DNA of 64,000 nt from Streptomyces sp. GQFP (GTDB lineage Bacteria > Actinomycetota > Actinomycetes > Streptomycetales > Streptomycetaceae), in the NCBI RefSeq assembly GCF_021545335.1, contig NZ_CP089312.1:3844001-3908000 (forward strand), in the 5' to 3' direction. The translations under genes were made by a program, and so were the position numbers. Of the stretch, positions 1 to 9,556 are shown piece after piece. Each line of letters begins with the position of its first letter. Position 1 is the stretch's first letter. Below the pieces are notes generated by a model. It searched no databases, had not been told where the DNA came from, and saw only the letters and a program-made list of their open reading frames with translations.

Positions 1-678
1 GTCCAGCGAGCCGTTGGCCCGCGCGGCGGCGATCTCCGTGAGCGAGAAGTTCCCGGCCACCACATAGAGGCCGATCACCGCCGCCAGCATGATCAGACCG
101 CCGACGAGGTTGTAGAGCAGGAACTTCACGGCCGCGTACGAGCGTTGGGTGGACGCCGTTTCCTCGCCGTGCTCGTGGGCACGGTCCCCGAAGCCGCCGA
201 TGAGGAAGTACATCGGGATGAGCATGGCTTCGAAGAAGATGTAGAAGAGGAAGACGTCGGTGGCCTCGAAGGAGATGATCACCATCGCCTCGACGGCCAG
301 GATCAGCGCGAAGAAGCCCTGGGTGGGCCGCCAGCGTGTGTTCCCGGTCTCCAGGGGGTCGGCGTCGTGCCAGCCGGCCAGGATCACGAACGGGATCAGC
401 AGTGCGGTCAGTGCGATGAGCGCCACGGCGATGCCGTCCACGCCCAGTTCGTACCGCACCCCGAAGTCCTTGATCCAGGCGCGGGATTCGGTGAGCTGGT
501 AGCGGTCGCCGTCCGGGTCGAAGCGCACCAGGACGATCGCGGCGAGCACCAGCGTGGCGAGCGAGACGATCAGCGCCAGCCACTTGGCGGCGGTGCGCCG
601 CGCGGCCGGTACGGCCGCCGTGGCGATCGCCCCGAGGGCCGGGAGCGCCGCCGTCGCTGTCAGGAGGGGAAAGGACAT
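1..678 (-). CDS. nuoM: NADH-quinone oxidoreductase subunit M (5' part; gene runs off the window)
   Basis: Proton-pumping antiporter-like membrane subunit of complex I. Only the N-terminal ~226 residues are present; the gene continues beyond position 1. The protein starts MSFPLLTATAALPALGAI at the ATG complementary to 676-678 and contains the region FEAMLIPMYFLIGGFG typical of NuoM/Mrp-type antiporters, with several hydrophobic segments. It lies 5 bases after the nuoL stop in the same direction, with a GGAGGGGAAA-like ribosome site just upstream of the ATG. The identity rests on the motif and on the fixed order nuoL-nuoM. Confidence 0.95.
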   Translation of the reverse strand, partial: MSFPLLTATAALPALGAIATAAVPAARRTAAKWLALIVSLATLVLAAIVLVRFDPDGDRYQLTESRAWIKDFGVRYELGVDGIAVALIALTALLIPFVILAGWHDADPLETGNTRWRPTQGFFALILAVEAMVIISFEATDVFLFYIFFEAMLIPMYFLIGGFGDRAHEHGEETASTQRSYAAVKFLLYNLVGGLIMLAAVIGLYVVAGNFSLTEIAAARANGSLD

Positions 679-683
679 CGGTA

Positions 684-2579
684 TCAGACCGCCCTCATCA
701 GCAGGGTCGCGGCGATGAGGACCGCCGCACCGCCGAACATCGAGACCGCGTACGACCGCGCGTAACCGTTCTGCAGCTTGCGGAGCCGTCCGGAGAGGCC
801 GCCCATGGAGGCCGCCGTACCGTTGACGACCCCGTCGACCAGGGTGTGGTCGACGTACACCAGGGAGCGCGTGAGGTGCTCTCCGCCGCGTACGAGGACG
901 ACGTGGTTGAAGTCGTCCTGGAGGAGGTCGCGCCGCGCGGCCCGGGTGAGCAGCGACCCGCGCGGGGCGACGACCGGGACCGGACGGCTCCCGTACTGGA
1001 CGTACGCGAGGCCTGCGCCGATGACGAGCACGACCATGGTGGAGAGCGTGACCGTGAGGGCGCTGACCGGCGGGTTTCCGTGCGCGTGCTCGGTGACGGG
1101 CTCCAGCCAGTGCAGGAAGCGGTCGCCGATGCTGAAGAACCCGCCCGCGAAGACCGAGCCGAAGGCGAGCACGATCATGGGGATCGTCATCGACTTGGGC
1201 GACTCGTGCGGGTGCGGCTCGTGGCCGTGCTCGTCGGGCTGCCAGCGCTTCTCGCCGAAGAACGTCAGCAGCATCACGCGCGTCATGTAGTACGCGGTGA
1301 TGGCCGCGCCGAGCAGGGCCACGCTTCCGAGGATCCAGCCCTCGGTGCCGCCCTTGGCGAACGCCGCCTCGATGATCTTGTCCTTGGAGAAGAAGCCGGA
1401 CAGACCCGGGAAGCCGATGATGGCGAGGTACCCGAGACCGAAGGTCACGAAGGTGACCGGCATGTACTTCCTGAGGCCGCCGTACTTGCGCATGTCGACC
1501 TCGTCGTTCATGCCGTGCATGACCGAACCGGCACCGAGGAACAGCCCGGCCTTGAAGAAGCCGTGCGTCACCAGGTGCATGATCGCGAAGACGTAGCCGA
1601 TGGGACCGAGGCCTGCCGCGAGGATCATGTAGCCGATCTGCGACATGGTCGAGCCGGCCAGCGCCTTCTTGATGTCGTCCTTCGCGCAACCGACGATCGC
1701 ACCGAAGAGGAGCGTGACGGCGCCGACCACGGTGACCACCAACTGGGCGTCGGGCGCCGCGTTGAAGATCTCCCCGGAGCGGACGATCAGATACACGCCC
1801 GCGGTCACCATCGTCGCCGCGTGGATGAGGGCCGAGACCGGGGTCGGGCCCTCCATCGCGTCCCCGAGCCAGGACTGCAGCGGCACCTGGGCGGACTTGC
1901 CGCAGGCCGCGAGCAGCAGCATCAGTGCGATGGCGGTGAGCTTGCCCTCGCTCGTCTCACCGGTGGCTTCGAGGACCGGCCCGAAGGCGAAGGTCCCGAA
2001 GGTGGTGAACATCAGCATGATGGCGATCGAGAGGCCCATGTCGCCGACGCGGTTGACCAGGAAGGCCTTCTTCGCGGCGGTCGCGGCACTGGGCTTGTGC
2101 TGCCAGAAGCCGATCAGGAGGTACGAGGCGAGGCCCACGCCCTCCCAGCCGACGTACAGCAGGAGGTAGTTGTCGGCGAGGACGAGCAGCAGCATCGCCG
2201 CGAGGAACAGGTTCAGATAGCCGAAGAAGCGGCGGCGCCGCTCGTCGTGCTCCATGTACCCGATCGAGTACACGTGGATCAGTGAGCCGACGCCGGTGAT
2301 CAGCAGGACGAACGTCATCGACAGCTGGTCGAGCTGGAAGGCGACGTCGGCCTGGAAGCCCTCGACGGGGATCCAGCTGTACAGGTACTGCGTCAGGGCG
2401 CGGTGCTCGGTGTCCTTGCCCAGCATGTCGGCGAAGAGGATCACGCCGATCACGAAGGAGCAGGCGGCGAGGGCTGTGCCGATCCAGTGGCCGACGGCGT
2501 CGAGCCGCCGGCCGCCGCACAGCAGTACGGCCGCTCCGAGCAGAGGCGCCGCCACCAGCAGCGCGATCAGATTCTCCAC
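684..2579 (-). CDS. nuoL: NADH-quinone oxidoreductase subunit L
   Basis: Largest antiporter-like membrane subunit of complex I, 631 aa, the usual NuoL size. The N-terminal block GYMEHDERRRRFFGYLNLF and the following LADNYLLLYVGWEGVGLASY are diagnostic for NuoL, as is the later PTPVSALIHAATMVTAGVY. About 15 hydrophobic segments are evident, and a His-rich loop (EHGHEPHPHESP) occurs before the C-terminal membrane part. It sits between nuoK and nuoM in the operon. The ATG complementary to 2577-2579 follows the nuoK stop after 14 bases. Confidence 0.97.
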   Translation of the reverse strand: MENLIALLVAAPLLGAAVLLCGGRRLDAVGHWIGTALAACSFVIGVILFADMLGKDTEHRALTQYLYSWIPVEGFQADVAFQLDQLSMTFVLLITGVGSLIHVYSIGYMEHDERRRRFFGYLNLFLAAMLLLVLADNYLLLYVGWEGVGLASYLLIGFWQHKPSAATAAKKAFLVNRVGDMGLSIAIMLMFTTFGTFAFGPVLEATGETSEGKLTAIALMLLLAACGKSAQVPLQSWLGDAMEGPTPVSALIHAATMVTAGVYLIVRSGEIFNAAPDAQLVVTVVGAVTLLFGAIVGCAKDDIKKALAGSTMSQIGYMILAAGLGPIGYVFAIMHLVTHGFFKAGLFLGAGSVMHGMNDEVDMRKYGGLRKYMPVTFVTFGLGYLAIIGFPGLSGFFSKDKIIEAAFAKGGTEGWILGSVALLGAAITAYYMTRVMLLTFFGEKRWQPDEHGHEPHPHESPKSMTIPMIVLAFGSVFAGGFFSIGDRFLHWLEPVTEHAHGNPPVSALTVTLSTMVVLVIGAGLAYVQYGSRPVPVVAPRGSLLTRAARRDLLQDDFNHVVLVRGGEHLTRSLVYVDHTLVDGVVNGTAASMGGLSGRLRKLQNGYARSYAVSMFGGAAVLIAATLLMRAV

Positions 2580-2593
2580 GATTCAGCGACCCC

Positions 2594-2893
2594 TTACAGC
2601 TTCATCAGGCTGGCGTCGTCGACCGAGGCCGAGTGGCGGGAACGGAACAGCGACACGATGATCGCGAGCCCGACGACGACCTCCGCGGCGGCGACGACCA
2701 TCGTGAAGAAGGCGATGACCTGGCCGTCGAGGTTGCCGTGCATCCGGGAGAAGGCGACGAACGCGAGGTTGCAGGCGTTGAGCATCAGCTCGACGCACAT
2801 GAAGACGACGATCGCGTTACGCCTGATCAGGACGCCGGTGGCGCCGATCGTGAACAGCAGGGCGGCGAGATAGAGGTAGTTGACCGGGTTCAC
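2594..2893 (-). CDS. nuoK: NADH-quinone oxidoreductase subunit K
   Basis: Small membrane subunit of complex I, 99 aa, standard length. It has three hydrophobic segments and the family's buried acidic residues in FMCVELMLNACNLAFVAF, where the Glu lies on the proton path. I chose the GTG start complementary to 2891-2893 because it overlaps the nuoJ stop by four bases (GTGA), as most junctions in this operon do, and gives the standard N-terminus NPVNYLYLAALLFTIGATG. Confidence 0.95.
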   Translation of the reverse strand: MNPVNYLYLAALLFTIGATGVLIRRNAIVVFMCVELMLNACNLAFVAFSRMHGNLDGQVIAFFTMVVAAAEVVVGLAIIVSLFRSRHSASVDDASLMKL

Positions 2894-3744
2894 TTCGACG
2901 CCTCCCCGCTGTTCGAGCCACCGGCTGAACCACTGCCCGGGCCGCTGTTGGTGCGCTCCAGGCGGTCCTCGGAGCGCTGCTCCAGGGCCTTGAGGTCGCT
3001 GATGGCCTCGGCGGACACATCGCGGATCTGGCCGCGCTGACGCAGCGTCTGCATGACCGACAGCTCGGCCGGGGTGCCGTCGGGCAGCAGGCCCGGGATG
3101 TCCACCGCGTTGTGCCGGGCGTACACACCGGGGGCGGGCAGCGGCGGCAGGTGCTTGCCGTCCCGTACGCGCTGCTCGGCCAGCTCGCGCTGGGTCTTGG
3201 CGCGCTCGGTGCGCTCGCGGTGCGTGAGCACCATGGCGCCGACGGCGGCCGTGATCAGCAGGGCGCCGGTGATCTCGAAGGCGAACACGTACTTCGTGAA
3301 GAGGAGGGTGGCGAGGCCCTCCACGTTGCCGTTCGCGTTGGCCTGGCCGAGGCCGGTGAACTCCGTCAGGGAGGCGTTCCCGACGCCCGCGACCAGGAGG
3401 ATGCCGAAGCCGAGCCCGCACACCAGGGCCAGCCAGCGCTGGCCCTTGATGGTCTCCTTGAGGGAGTCCGCGGCGGTGACACCGACGAGCATGACCACGA
3501 AGAGGAACAGCATCATGATCGCGCCGGTGTAGACGACGATCTGGACGACGCCCAGGAAGTAGGCGCCGTTGGCGAGGTAGAACACCGCCAGGATGATCAT
3601 GGTTCCGGCAAGACAGAGCGCACTGTGCACGGCCCGCTTCATGAAGACAGTGCACAGGGCCCCGGCCACTGCGACGGTACCGAGCACCCAGAACTGGAAG
3701 GCCTCACCAGTGGAGGTGGAGTAGGCGGCGAGCTGTGCGCTCAT
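2890..3744 (-). CDS. nuoJ: NADH-quinone oxidoreductase subunit J
   Basis: Membrane subunit of complex I, 284 aa. The first ~170 residues carry five hydrophobic segments and the family pattern GVVQIVVYTGAIMMLFLFVV. The remainder is a long hydrophilic C-terminal extension ending in Gly/Ser-rich sequence; such extensions are common in actinobacterial NuoJ and absent from the E. coli protein (184 aa). The start ATG (complement of 3742-3744) overlaps the nuoI stop by four bases, and the stop overlaps the nuoK GTG. The N-terminus is MSAQLAAYSTSTGEAFQF. Confidence 0.95.
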   Translation of the reverse strand: MSAQLAAYSTSTGEAFQFWVLGTVAVAGALCTVFMKRAVHSALCLAGTMIILAVFYLANGAYFLGVVQIVVYTGAIMMLFLFVVMLVGVTAADSLKETIKGQRWLALVCGLGFGILLVAGVGNASLTEFTGLGQANANGNVEGLATLLFTKYVFAFEITGALLITAAVGAMVLTHRERTERAKTQRELAEQRVRDGKHLPPLPAPGVYARHNAVDIPGLLPDGTPAELSVMQTLRQRGQIRDVSAEAISDLKALEQRSEDRLERTNSGPGSGSAGGSNSGEASK

Positions 3745-4352
3745 GCCCCCACCTCCTCGTCCTCGGGCTTCTCGCCCTTGGAGACAGCCACTTGACGCAC
3801 CGTGCCGGGCGCGGCCTCGGTGACCAGCCCCCGGTAGTAGTCCTGTTCGTCGGTGCCCGGGAAGATCGAGTGGGGCGAGTCGACCATGCCCTCCTCGAGT
3901 CCGGCGAGCAGCTGTTCCTTGGTGTAGATGAGGTTGGCGCGGCTGCTGTCGGCGAGCTCGAACTCGTTGGTCATCGTCAACGCGCGCGTGGGGCACGCCT
4001 CGATGCACAGGCCGCACAGGATGCAGCGGGCGTAGTTGATCTGGTAGACCGCGCCGTACCGCTCGCCCGGGGAGTAGCGCTCCTCGTCGGTGTTGTCGGC
4101 GCCCTCCACATAGATGGCGTCCGCGGGGCAGGCCCAGGCGCACAGTTCGCAGCCGATGCACTTCTCCAGGCCGTCCGGATGGCGGTTGAGCTGGTGCCGT
4201 CCGTGGAACCGTGGGGCGGTGGTCTTCTGCTGCTCGGGGTACTGCTCGGTCAGCCGCTTCTTGAACATGGCCTTGAAGGTCACGCCGAAGCCGGCCACGG
4301 GGTTCTGAAAGCCAGGTTTCGTCTGCCCGGTCTCCTTTGGCTCCTCAGCCAT
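3741..4352 (-). CDS. nuoI: NADH-quinone oxidoreductase subunit I (8Fe ferredoxin-like)
   Basis: Peripheral-arm subunit carrying two [4Fe-4S] clusters that pass electrons toward NuoB. Two CxxCxxCxxxCP motifs are visible: CIGCELCAWACP and CILCGLCIEACP. I chose the ATG complementary to 4350-4352 (203 aa, MAEEPKETGQTKPG) because a strong AAAGGAGG site precedes it by about 7 bases; a longer open frame to 4412 lacks such a site. It overlaps the end of nuoH by 8 bases. Confidence 0.95.
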   Translation of the reverse strand: MAEEPKETGQTKPGFQNPVAGFGVTFKAMFKKRLTEQYPEQQKTTAPRFHGRHQLNRHPDGLEKCIGCELCAWACPADAIYVEGADNTDEERYSPGERYGAVYQINYARCILCGLCIEACPTRALTMTNEFELADSSRANLIYTKEQLLAGLEEGMVDSPHSIFPGTDEQDYYRGLVTEAAPGTVRQVAVSKGEKPEDEEVGA

Positions 4353-5712
4353 CGGACGCCTCCTTTCCATCCAGAGATCCGTCACTGCCAGTATCCGGTC
4401 CACCACTGACAATCAGCTCGCGCTCACGGCGTGGGCTCCTCCGCGGCACCGCCGGCGCCTCCTGTCCCGGCAGTGGCGGTACGGGGAATCCGCCCGCCAT
4501 CGGGTCGAAGGCGACGGGCTCGTCGTCGGCTGTCTGTGGTGCCTTGCCGCGGTCGCGGAACATGTCGGCCACGAAGGAGAGCAGGAGCAGGACGAGGACA
4601 CCGCCGCCGACGTAGAGGGCGATGTCGGCGAAGTCGTAGTTCTCGTTGCGCAGGGTCCGTACGGTCGCGACGAGCATCAGCCAGACCAGCGAAACCGGGA
4701 TGAGGACCTTCCAGCCGAGCTTCATCAGCTGGTCGTAGCGGACGCGCGGGAGGGTGCCTCGCAGCCAGATGAAGAAGAACAGCAGCAGTTGCACCTTGAG
4801 GACGAACCAGGCCATCGGCCACCAGCCGTGGTTGGCGCCCTCCCAGAACGTGCTGATGGGCCAGGGGGCCCGCCAGCCGCCCAGGAAGAGCGTCACCGAC
4901 ACAGCCGAGACGGTCACCATGTTGACGTACTCGGCGAGCATGAACATCGCGAACTTGATGGACGAGTACTCGGTGTTGAAGCCGCCGACCAGGTCGCCCT
5001 CGGACTCAGGCATGTCGAAGGGGGCGCGGTTGGTCTCGCCGACCATCGTGATGATGTAGATCACGAAGGAGACCGGCAGCAGGACGATGTACCAGCGGTC
5101 GTGCTGCTGTTCGACGATGGTCGAGGTCGACATCGACCCGGAGTAGAGGAACACCGAGGCGAACGCGGCGCCCATGGCGATCTCGTACGAGATCATCTGC
5201 GCGCAGGACCGCAGTCCGCCCAGCAGGGGGTAGGTGGATCCGGAGCTCCAGCCCGCGAGCACGATGCCGTAGATGCCGACCGAGGCGACCGCGAGAATGT
5301 AGAGCATCGCGATCGGCAGGTCGGTGAGCTGCATCGTCGTACGGTGGCCGAAGATCGAGACCTCGTTGCCGGCCGGTCCGAAGGGGATGACCGCGATCGC
5401 CATGAAGGCCGGGATGGCCGCGACGATCGGCGCGAGGATGTAGACGACCTTGTCCGCGCGCTTGACGACCAGGTCTTCCTTGAGCATCAGTTTGATGCCG
5501 TCGGCGAGCGACTGGAGCATGCCCCAGGGGCCGTGCCGGTTCGGACCGATGCGCAGCTGCATCCAGGCGACGACCTTGCGTTCCCACACGATGGAGAACA
5601 GCACGGTGATCATCAGGAAGGCGAAGCAGAAGACCGCCTTGACGACGACCAGCCACCAGGGGTCGGTGCCGAACATGGAGAGGTCTTCAGCGGCGAGGTA
5701 CGGGCTGCTCAT
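4345..5712 (-). CDS. nuoH: NADH-quinone oxidoreductase subunit H
   Basis: Membrane subunit at the junction of the arms, forming part of the quinone-binding site. It is 455 aa, against about 325 in E. coli; the extra length is a hydrophilic Pro/Arg-rich C-terminal tail after the last membrane segment. Conserved motifs include ERKVVAWMQLRIGPNRHGPWG near the start, ETNRAPFDMPESEGDLVGG in the quinone-chamber loop and TLPRVRYDQLMKLGWK near the end. The start overlaps the nuoG stop by four bases. Confidence 0.96.
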   Translation of the reverse strand: MSSPYLAAEDLSMFGTDPWWLVVVKAVFCFAFLMITVLFSIVWERKVVAWMQLRIGPNRHGPWGMLQSLADGIKLMLKEDLVVKRADKVVYILAPIVAAIPAFMAIAVIPFGPAGNEVSIFGHRTTMQLTDLPIAMLYILAVASVGIYGIVLAGWSSGSTYPLLGGLRSCAQMISYEIAMGAAFASVFLYSGSMSTSTIVEQQHDRWYIVLLPVSFVIYIITMVGETNRAPFDMPESEGDLVGGFNTEYSSIKFAMFMLAEYVNMVTVSAVSVTLFLGGWRAPWPISTFWEGANHGWWPMAWFVLKVQLLLFFFIWLRGTLPRVRYDQLMKLGWKVLIPVSLVWLMLVATVRTLRNENYDFADIALYVGGGVLVLLLLSFVADMFRDRGKAPQTADDEPVAFDPMAGGFPVPPLPGQEAPAVPRRSPRRERELIVSGGPDTGSDGSLDGKEASDG

Positions 5713-8213
5713 GCCTCCACCTCCTTGGGGGCCTCGGAGGCGAACGTCGCCGGGCCGATGCGGACGAGTGCGCCGGGCAGCGCCCCGGTGTCGGAGGCGA
5801 CGCCGCCTCCGGTGGAGTTCAGGGGCAGCCAGACCACGCGGTCGGGCATCTCGGTGACCCTGAGGGGGAGTTCGACCGTCCCGGTGGCACCCGTCACGGC
5901 GAGCAGGTCACCGTCCTTCACACCGGCTTCGGCGGCCGTGGGTGCGGACACGCGCGCGTGGGCGGCGTGCCGTGTCCCGGCGAGCGCGTCGTCGCCCTCC
6001 TGGAGACGCCCCTGGTCGAGCAGCAGCCGGTGCCCCGCGAGCACCGCTTCTCCGGCGGCCGGACGCGGCAACTGGGCGCCGATCTCCAGGGGGTTGGTGG
6101 CCCGCGCCCCGTCCCAGGCCCCGAGCCGGTCCAGTTCCTGCCGCGCGGTCCGCAGATCAGGCAGGCCCAGGTGTACGTCCATGGCGTCGGCCAGCATCTG
6201 CAGCACGCGCGCGTCCGACGGTGCGAGACGGCGGGTCATCTGGTCGGGCTTGAGCGCGGCCTCGAAGAGACGGGCCCGGCCCTCCCAGTTGAGGAAGGTG
6301 CCCGCCTTCTCGGCGACCGCGGCGACCGGGAGTACGACGTCGGCGTGCTCGGTGACCTCGCTCGGCCGCAGTTCCAGCGACACCAGGAAGCCCACTTCGT
6401 GCAGGGCGTCACGCGCGCGTGCCGGATCGGGCAGGTCGGCGACCTCTACGCCGGCGACCACCAGGGCCCGCAACTCGCCTGCGGCGGCGGCCTCGACGAT
6501 CTGGCCGGTGTCGCGGCCGAAGCGGTGCGGCAGCTCGGCCACGCCCCAGGCGACGGCGACCTCGTCCCGCGCGCGCGGGTCGGTCGCCGGACGTCCGCCC
6601 GGCAGCAGCGAGGGCAGCGCGCCGACCTCGACGGCGCCGCGCTCCCCGGCCCGGCGCGGGATCCACACCAGCTGGGCGCCGGTCGTGGAGGCGGCCCGTA
6701 CGGCGGCGGTGAGCCCGCCCGCCACAGCCGCCAGCCGCTCCCCTACGACGATCACCGCGCCCTCGGTGCGCAGCGCCTCGGCGGCCTTCGCCCCGCTCTC
6801 CTCCAGGCCGAACCCGCTGCCGAGCGCGTCCAGCCACTCGGTCTCGGTGCCGGGGGCGGCGGGCAGCAGCGTGCCGCCGGCCTTCTCCAGGCCGCGGGTC
6901 GCGTGCGTGGCGAGCGAGTAGACCTTCTGCCCGTGTCCCCGCCAGGCCTTGCGCAGCCGCAGGAAGACGCCGGGCGCCTCCTCCTCGGACTCGAACCCGA
7001 CCAGGAGGACCGCGGGGGCCTTCTCCAGGGAGGTGTACGTGACACCCGTACCGTCGAGGTCGCGTCCGTGTCCGGCGACCCGGGCGGCGAGGAAGTCGGC
7101 CTCCTCGGCGCTGTGCACGCGCGCGCGGAAGTCGATGTCGTTGGTGTCGAGGGCCACACGCGCGAACTTGCTGTACGCGTAGGCGTCCTCGACGGTGAGC
7201 CGGCCGCCGGTGAGCACGCCCGCACGGCCGCGGGCCGCGAGGAGTCCCTGGGCCGCCGCCTCCAGCGCCTCGGGCCAGGAGGCGGGCTCCAGGACGCCGG
7301 CGGCGTTGCGTACGAGGGGGGTCTGGAGCCGGTCCGGCTTCTGCGCGTACCGGAAGCCGAAGCGTCCCTTGTCGCAGATCCACTCCTCGTTGACCTCGGG
7401 CTCGTTGGCCGCGAGGCGCCGCATGACCTTGCCGCGCCGGTGGTCGGTGCGGGTCGCGCAGCCGCCGGAGCAGTGCTCGCACACGCTCGGCGACGACACC
7501 AGGTCGAAGGGGCGGGAGCGGAAGCGATACGCCGCCGAGGTCAGCGCGCCGACCGGGCAGATCTGGATCGTGTTCCCGGAGAAGTACGACTCGAAGGGGT
7601 CGCCCTCGCCGGTGCCGACCTGCTGGAGCGCGCCGCGCTCGATCAGCTCGATCATCGGGTCGCCCGCGATCTGGTTGGAGAAGCGGGTGCAGCGGGCGCA
7701 CAGCACGCAGCGTTCGCGGTCGAGCAGGACCTGTGTGGAGATCGGGACCGGCTTCTCGTAGGTCCGTTTCCTCCCCTCGAAGCGGGACTCGGACTGGCCG
7801 TGCGACATGGCCTGGTTCTGCAGGGGGCACTCGCCGCCCTTGTCGCAGACCGGGCAGTCGAGCGGGTGGTTGATGAGCAGCAGCTCCATCACACCGTGCT
7901 GGGCCTTCTCGGCCACGGGCGAGGTGAGGTGAGTCTTCACCACCATCCCGTCCGTACAGGTGATCGTGCAGGACGCCATGGGCTTGCGCTGGCCCTCGAC
8001 CTCGACGATGCACTGGCGGCAGGCGCCGGCCGGGTCGAGGAGGGGGTGGTCGCAGAAGCGCGGGATCTCGATGCCGAGCTGTTCGGCGGCGCGGATCACC
8101 AGGGTGCCCTTGGGCACGCTGATGTCGATGCCGTCGATCTTCAGCGAGACGAGATCTTCCGGCGGGACCGCCGCGTCGCCTCCTCCGGAGGGGGCGCTCG
8201 TGGTCACCGTCAT
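5709..8213 (-). CDS. nuoG: NADH-quinone oxidoreductase subunit G
   Basis: Large iron-sulphur subunit of the NADH dehydrogenase arm, 834 aa. The N-terminal ferredoxin domain shows CDHPLLDPAGACRQC ([2Fe-2S]), followed by CPVCDKGGECPLQ and the 4Fe domain RCVLCARC...ICPVGALT. The molybdopterin-oxidoreductase-like domain starts with SVCEHCSGGC and the later WICDKGRF; the CxxCxxxC...C arrangement fits the extra N7 cluster known from some bacterial NuoG. The C-terminal half is a degenerate molybdopterin fold rich in Ala and Gly. The start ATG overlaps the nuoF stop (ATGA). Confidence 0.95.
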   Translation of the reverse strand: MTVTTSAPSGGGDAAVPPEDLVSLKIDGIDISVPKGTLVIRAAEQLGIEIPRFCDHPLLDPAGACRQCIVEVEGQRKPMASCTITCTDGMVVKTHLTSPVAEKAQHGVMELLLINHPLDCPVCDKGGECPLQNQAMSHGQSESRFEGRKRTYEKPVPISTQVLLDRERCVLCARCTRFSNQIAGDPMIELIERGALQQVGTGEGDPFESYFSGNTIQICPVGALTSAAYRFRSRPFDLVSSPSVCEHCSGGCATRTDHRRGKVMRRLAANEPEVNEEWICDKGRFGFRYAQKPDRLQTPLVRNAAGVLEPASWPEALEAAAQGLLAARGRAGVLTGGRLTVEDAYAYSKFARVALDTNDIDFRARVHSAEEADFLAARVAGHGRDLDGTGVTYTSLEKAPAVLLVGFESEEEAPGVFLRLRKAWRGHGQKVYSLATHATRGLEKAGGTLLPAAPGTETEWLDALGSGFGLEESGAKAAEALRTEGAVIVVGERLAAVAGGLTAAVRAASTTGAQLVWIPRRAGERGAVEVGALPSLLPGGRPATDPRARDEVAVAWGVAELPHRFGRDTGQIVEAAAAGELRALVVAGVEVADLPDPARARDALHEVGFLVSLELRPSEVTEHADVVLPVAAVAEKAGTFLNWEGRARLFEAALKPDQMTRRLAPSDARVLQMLADAMDVHLGLPDLRTARQELDRLGAWDGARATNPLEIGAQLPRPAAGEAVLAGHRLLLDQGRLQEGDDALAGTRHAAHARVSAPTAAEAGVKDGDLLAVTGATGTVELPLRVTEMPDRVVWLPLNSTGGGVASDTGALPGALVRIGPATFASEAPKEVEA

Positions 8214-9556
8214 GCGTTCACCTCCGTGCGGTCGGCCCAGGCCGTCGACTTGGCCGGGTCGAAGGGGCAGCCCCGGCCCGTGATGTGGTCCTCGTACTCC
8301 TCGCGGAAGTACTTGAGGGAGGAGAAGATCGGCGAGGCGGCGCCGTCGCCAAGGGCGCAGAAGGACTTGCCGTTGATGTTGTCGGCAATGTCGTTCAGCT
8401 TGTCGAGGTCGGACATGGCGCCCTTGCCGGCCTCGATGTCGCGCAGCAACTGCACGAGCCAGTACGTCCCTTCGCGGCAGGGCGTGCACTTGCCGCAGGA
8501 CTCGTGGGCGTAGAACTCGGTCCAGCGGGTGACGGCCCGGACGACGCAGGTGGTCTCGTCGAAGCACTGGAGTGCTTTCGTGCCGAGCATGGAACCCGCG
8601 GCGCCCACTCCTTCGTAGTCAAGAGGGACGTCGAGGTGCTCGTCGGTGAACATCGGTGTCGAGGAGCCGCCCGGTGTCCAGAACTTCAGCCGGTGGCCAG
8701 GGCGCATCCCGCCGCTCATGTTGAGGAGTTGGCGGAGCGTGATGCCGAGCGGGGCCTCGTACTGGCCGGGATTGGTGACATGGCCGCTGAGCGAGTAGAG
8801 CGTGAAGCCCGGGGACTTCTCGCTGCCCATCGACCGGAACCATTCTTTTCCTTTTTGGAGAATCGCGGGAACCGACGCGATCGACTCGACGTTGTTCACA
8901 ACAGTTGGGCAGGCATAGAGCCCCGCGACGGCAGGAAAGGGGGGACGGAGCCGCGGTTGACCCCGGCGGCCTTCGAGCGAGTCGAGCAGTGCGGTCTCTT
9001 CACCACAGATGTACGCGCCCGCGCCCGCGTGCACGGTGAGTTCGAGGTCGAGTCCGCTGCCCAGCACGTTCTTGCCGAGGTAGCCCGCCGCGTAGGCCTC
9101 ACGTACGGCCTCGTGCAACCGCCGCAGCACTGGTACGACTTCACCGCGCAGATAGATGAAGGCATGCGAAGACCTGATGGCATAACACGCGATCACAATG
9201 CCCTCGATGAGGCTATGCGGGTTCGCGAAGAGGAGCGGGATGTCCTTGCAGGTTCCCGGCTCCGATTCGTCGGCGTTGACAACTAGATAGTGTGGTTTTC
9301 CATCACCCTGAGGAATGAACTGCCATTTCATTCCCGTAGGGAATCCCGCACCGCCGCGGCCACGCAGACCGGACTCCTTGACGTACGCGATGAGGTCGTC
9401 CGGTGTCATCGCGAGGGCCTTGCGGAGTCCCTCGTAACCCTCGTGCCTTCGGTAGACGTCCAGCGTCCAGGACCTGTCCTCGTCCCAGAAGGCCGACAGC
9501 ACGGGTGCGAGCAGCTTCTCGGGGCTGGTCTCGTTGATCTCGGGTGCCAATGTCAT
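8210..9556 (-). CDS. nuoF: NADH-quinone oxidoreductase subunit F (NADH/FMN subunit)
   Basis: Binds NADH and FMN and accepts the hydride; 448 aa, standard size. The NADH-binding glycine-rich loop GLRGRGGAGFPTGMKW lies near residue 70, the flavin region NADESEPGTCKD follows, and ESCGKCTPCREG ligates the N3 [4Fe-4S] cluster. The start shares one base with the nuoE stop (TGATG). Local GC dips somewhat around 8.8-9.3 kb, but the reading frame is intact. Confidence 0.97.
   Translation of the reverse strand: MTLAPEINETSPEKLLAPVLSAFWDEDRSWTLDVYRRHEGYEGLRKALAMTPDDLIAYVKESGLRGRGGAGFPTGMKWQFIPQGDGKPHYLVVNADESEPGTCKDIPLLFANPHSLIEGIVIACYAIRSSHAFIYLRGEVVPVLRRLHEAVREAYAAGYLGKNVLGSGLDLELTVHAGAGAYICGEETALLDSLEGRRGQPRLRPPFPAVAGLYACPTVVNNVESIASVPAILQKGKEWFRSMGSEKSPGFTLYSLSGHVTNPGQYEAPLGITLRQLLNMSGGMRPGHRLKFWTPGGSSTPMFTDEHLDVPLDYEGVGAAGSMLGTKALQCFDETTCVVRAVTRWTEFYAHESCGKCTPCREGTYWLVQLLRDIEAGKGAMSDLDKLNDIADNINGKSFCALGDGAASPIFSSLKYFREEYEDHITGRGCPFDPAKSTAWADRTEVNA

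Noticed and set aside
846..2285. Long open frames on the plus strand opposite nuoL, nuoH and nuoG
   Set aside because: They are antisense to conserved complex I genes and their translations are Arg/Glu/His-rich without any family motif, as expected from high third-position GC on the coding strand.
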